NCBI RefSeq assembly: GCF_001642475.1
Contig: NW_019174029.1
Location: 1-64,000 of the forward strand
Direction: 5' to 3'
Length of the DNA stretch: 64,000 bases
DNA from: Fonsecaea monophora
Taxonomy: Eukaryota; Ascomycota; Eurotiomycetes; Chaetothyriales; Herpotrichiellaceae
The notes below the pieces were generated by a model. It was not told where the DNA came from, ran no database searches, and saw only the letters and a list, made by a program, of their open reading frames with translations. Shown here one piece after another: positions 63,056 through 64,000 of this stretch (the stretch's first letter is position 1; every line of letters begins with the position of its first letter). The translations under genes were made by a program, and so were the position numbers.

Positions 63056-64000
63056 TCATGGAGGTGGAGGACCGCCTGAGCCGCTTTCGGCCGATGTATC
63101 GCCTTCTACCGTCTTCTTCCACGCTTCCGGGAGGCAGACACAGACCAGTGGGAAGGCTTTGATCTCGCCCGGCGGAGTCGGAGATTCTTCTCGAGTGGCC
63201 GAACCGTTCGACACACCACTGTCTCGCTGCACCTTATGCTTGCCATCATAGTCCTCTGCCCGCTCGTTGATCCGCACTCCCGTCGCCCAACCGTCATCCC
63301 AGATGCCGACCACTTTCAACATGTCACCACGTTCCAGTTCAAACTCGTCTCCCGCTCGAGGCTGATATGCCCATAACACCGAGACTTTATCTCCAGGATG
63401 AATATCGTCGTTAGAGTAGTAATCCTTGAAGAACGGCAACTGCTCCGATTGTCCACTGGCGACTCCTTCTGGAGATGAGAAGTCGCCAGGGGAAGATCCA
63501 TGTTGTGAGTCGCTCCCCGGTGAGCCGTTAGCTTTCATCCCACCCATCCCCTTTTCGCGCGAATCTGGACTGTCACCGTATGGGTCGGTGTGGGATGTGT
63601 AATTGCGTGGTCCGATGGTGGGCCCGACACCTGGCTGGTCATCTTGCAGCGCCGACATACGAGCAACACGTCCGCCAGGTAAGACCTCATATCCTTGCTG
63701 CGTCATGGGTTGGTTGTAGGATGCAGACACGACCCCCTTCCTCTGCGGCGAAGGTTGGTTGAGAACACTGCCTGCTTTGCTATGGTTATGCCTGCGACGG
63801 AAGCAAATGAAGCACAGGATAATCACGGCAAGTAGGATCAGGAATCCCAGGACAGATCCAACAACGATCCCGGCAATCGCCCCACCGCTCAAGCCACCAC
63901 CTCCGTGACTAGCGACCGCTGTTGGACTCGAAGTAGGTGAGGATGTAGGGCTGGTAGAAGAGAAGAGGTTGGAAATGGTGGAGAAGACAGGGAGCGTAAC
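63056..64000 (-). CDS. Single-pass membrane protein with cytosolic SH3 domain, 5' end outside window
   Basis: Partial: the frame enters from the right edge (64000), so the N-terminus is missing. The 314 visible residues begin with a Ser/Thr/Pro-rich extracellular part (SSTSPTSSPTSSPTAVA), then GGGLSGGAIAGIVVGSVLG and a transmembrane helix (FLILLAVIILCFICF) stopped by RRRHNHSK. The cytosolic part has a disordered Gly/Ser region and a C-terminal SH3 domain (VSVLWAYQPRAGDEFELERG, DMLKVVGIWDDGWATG, then FPLVCVCLPEAW). ALYDY is replaced by VLWAYQP. A Gly/Pro-rich tail (SGSGGPPPP) follows. The order resembles yeast Fus1-type sensors or mucin-like SH3 proteins of filamentous fungi. The function is probably signalling at the cell surface, which is inference. 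Confidence 0.85.
   Translation of the reverse strand, partial: VTLPVFSTISNLFSSTSPTSSPTSSPTAVASHGGGGLSGGAIAGIVVGSVLGFLILLAVIILCFICFRRRHNHSKAGSVLNQPSPQRKGVVSASYNQPMTQQGYEVLPGGRVARMSALQDDQPGVGPTIGPRNYTSHTDPYGDSPDSREKGMGGMKANGSPGSDSQHGSSPGDFSSPEGVASGQSEQLPFFKDYYSNDDIHPGDKVSVLWAYQPRAGDEFELERGDMLKVVGIWDDGWATGVRINERAEDYDGKHKVQRDSGVSNGSATREESPTPPGEIKAFPLVCVCLPEAWKKTVEGDTSAESGSGGPPPP

Noticed and set aside
1..64000. tRNA, rRNA, CRISPR, transposon or biosynthetic cluster
   Set aside because: No paired tRNA A/B boxes, array-like spacing, transposase/RT motifs or core biosynthetic enzymes were seen by eye; a tRNAscan or repeat search could still find small items.

Overview
The window is nuclear DNA of a filamentous ascomycete (Pezizomycotina). 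Evidence: short GT...AG introns, mostly 46-73 nt, with CTRAC-like branch points a few bases before the acceptor; pyrimidine-rich leaders; single-copy fungal housekeeping genes; and fungus-specific families (Fungal_trans_2 regulator, GT71 mannosyltransferase, AA11 lytic polysaccharide monooxygenase, UVDE). The order cannot be fixed from the sequence alone. I saw no rRNA, tRNA, CRISPR array, transposase or reverse transcriptase, and no secondary-metabolite cluster.

Layout. 0-6.4 kb: a Kap114/importin-9 karyopherin and the sorting nexin Mvp1, both on the minus strand. 6.4-12.2 kb: a 5.8-kb gene-poor stretch. 12.2-13.4 kb: an unrecognised 391-aa protein. 13.4-16.2 kb: gene-poor, rich in GTAC/CTCG hairpins. 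16.2-20.5 kb: divergent pair of COP9 signalosome subunit 5 and the microtubule bundler Ase1. 21.5-26.4 kb: a GT71 mannosyltransferase and a Fungal_trans_2 regulator with no zinc cluster. 26.4-28.3 kb: gene-poor with strong palindromes. 28.3-33.6 kb: 3-hydroxyisobutyrate dehydrogenase and a Ufo1-like F-box/WD/UIM protein. 34.5-39 kb: an unknown 363-aa protein divergent from MRE11. 39.4-46.2 kb: UPF3, divergent from the PP6-type phosphatase SitA (which has an extra overlapping upstream frame), then a soluble double-ATPase ABC protein. 47-56.4 kb: a 983-aa disordered protein, an Adh6/Cad-type alcohol dehydrogenase and the UV-damage endonuclease Uve1. 57.3-64 kb: a cysteine-rich F-box protein, a modular AA11 LPMO and the start-truncated end of a membrane SH3 protein.

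These are 20 protein genes plus one overlapping frame. They are mostly unrelated housekeeping genes rather than a pathway. Loose themes are DNA repair and damage response (MRE11, Uve1, possibly the Ufo1-like adaptor), ubiquitin/NEDD8 control (CSN5, two F-box proteins) and cell-wall/secretory functions (GT71, AA11, Mvp1). I found no single new multi-gene system. The best leads are the UPF3 tail frameshift, the frame overlapping sitA, the asymmetric ABC protein and the dispersed GTAC hairpins.
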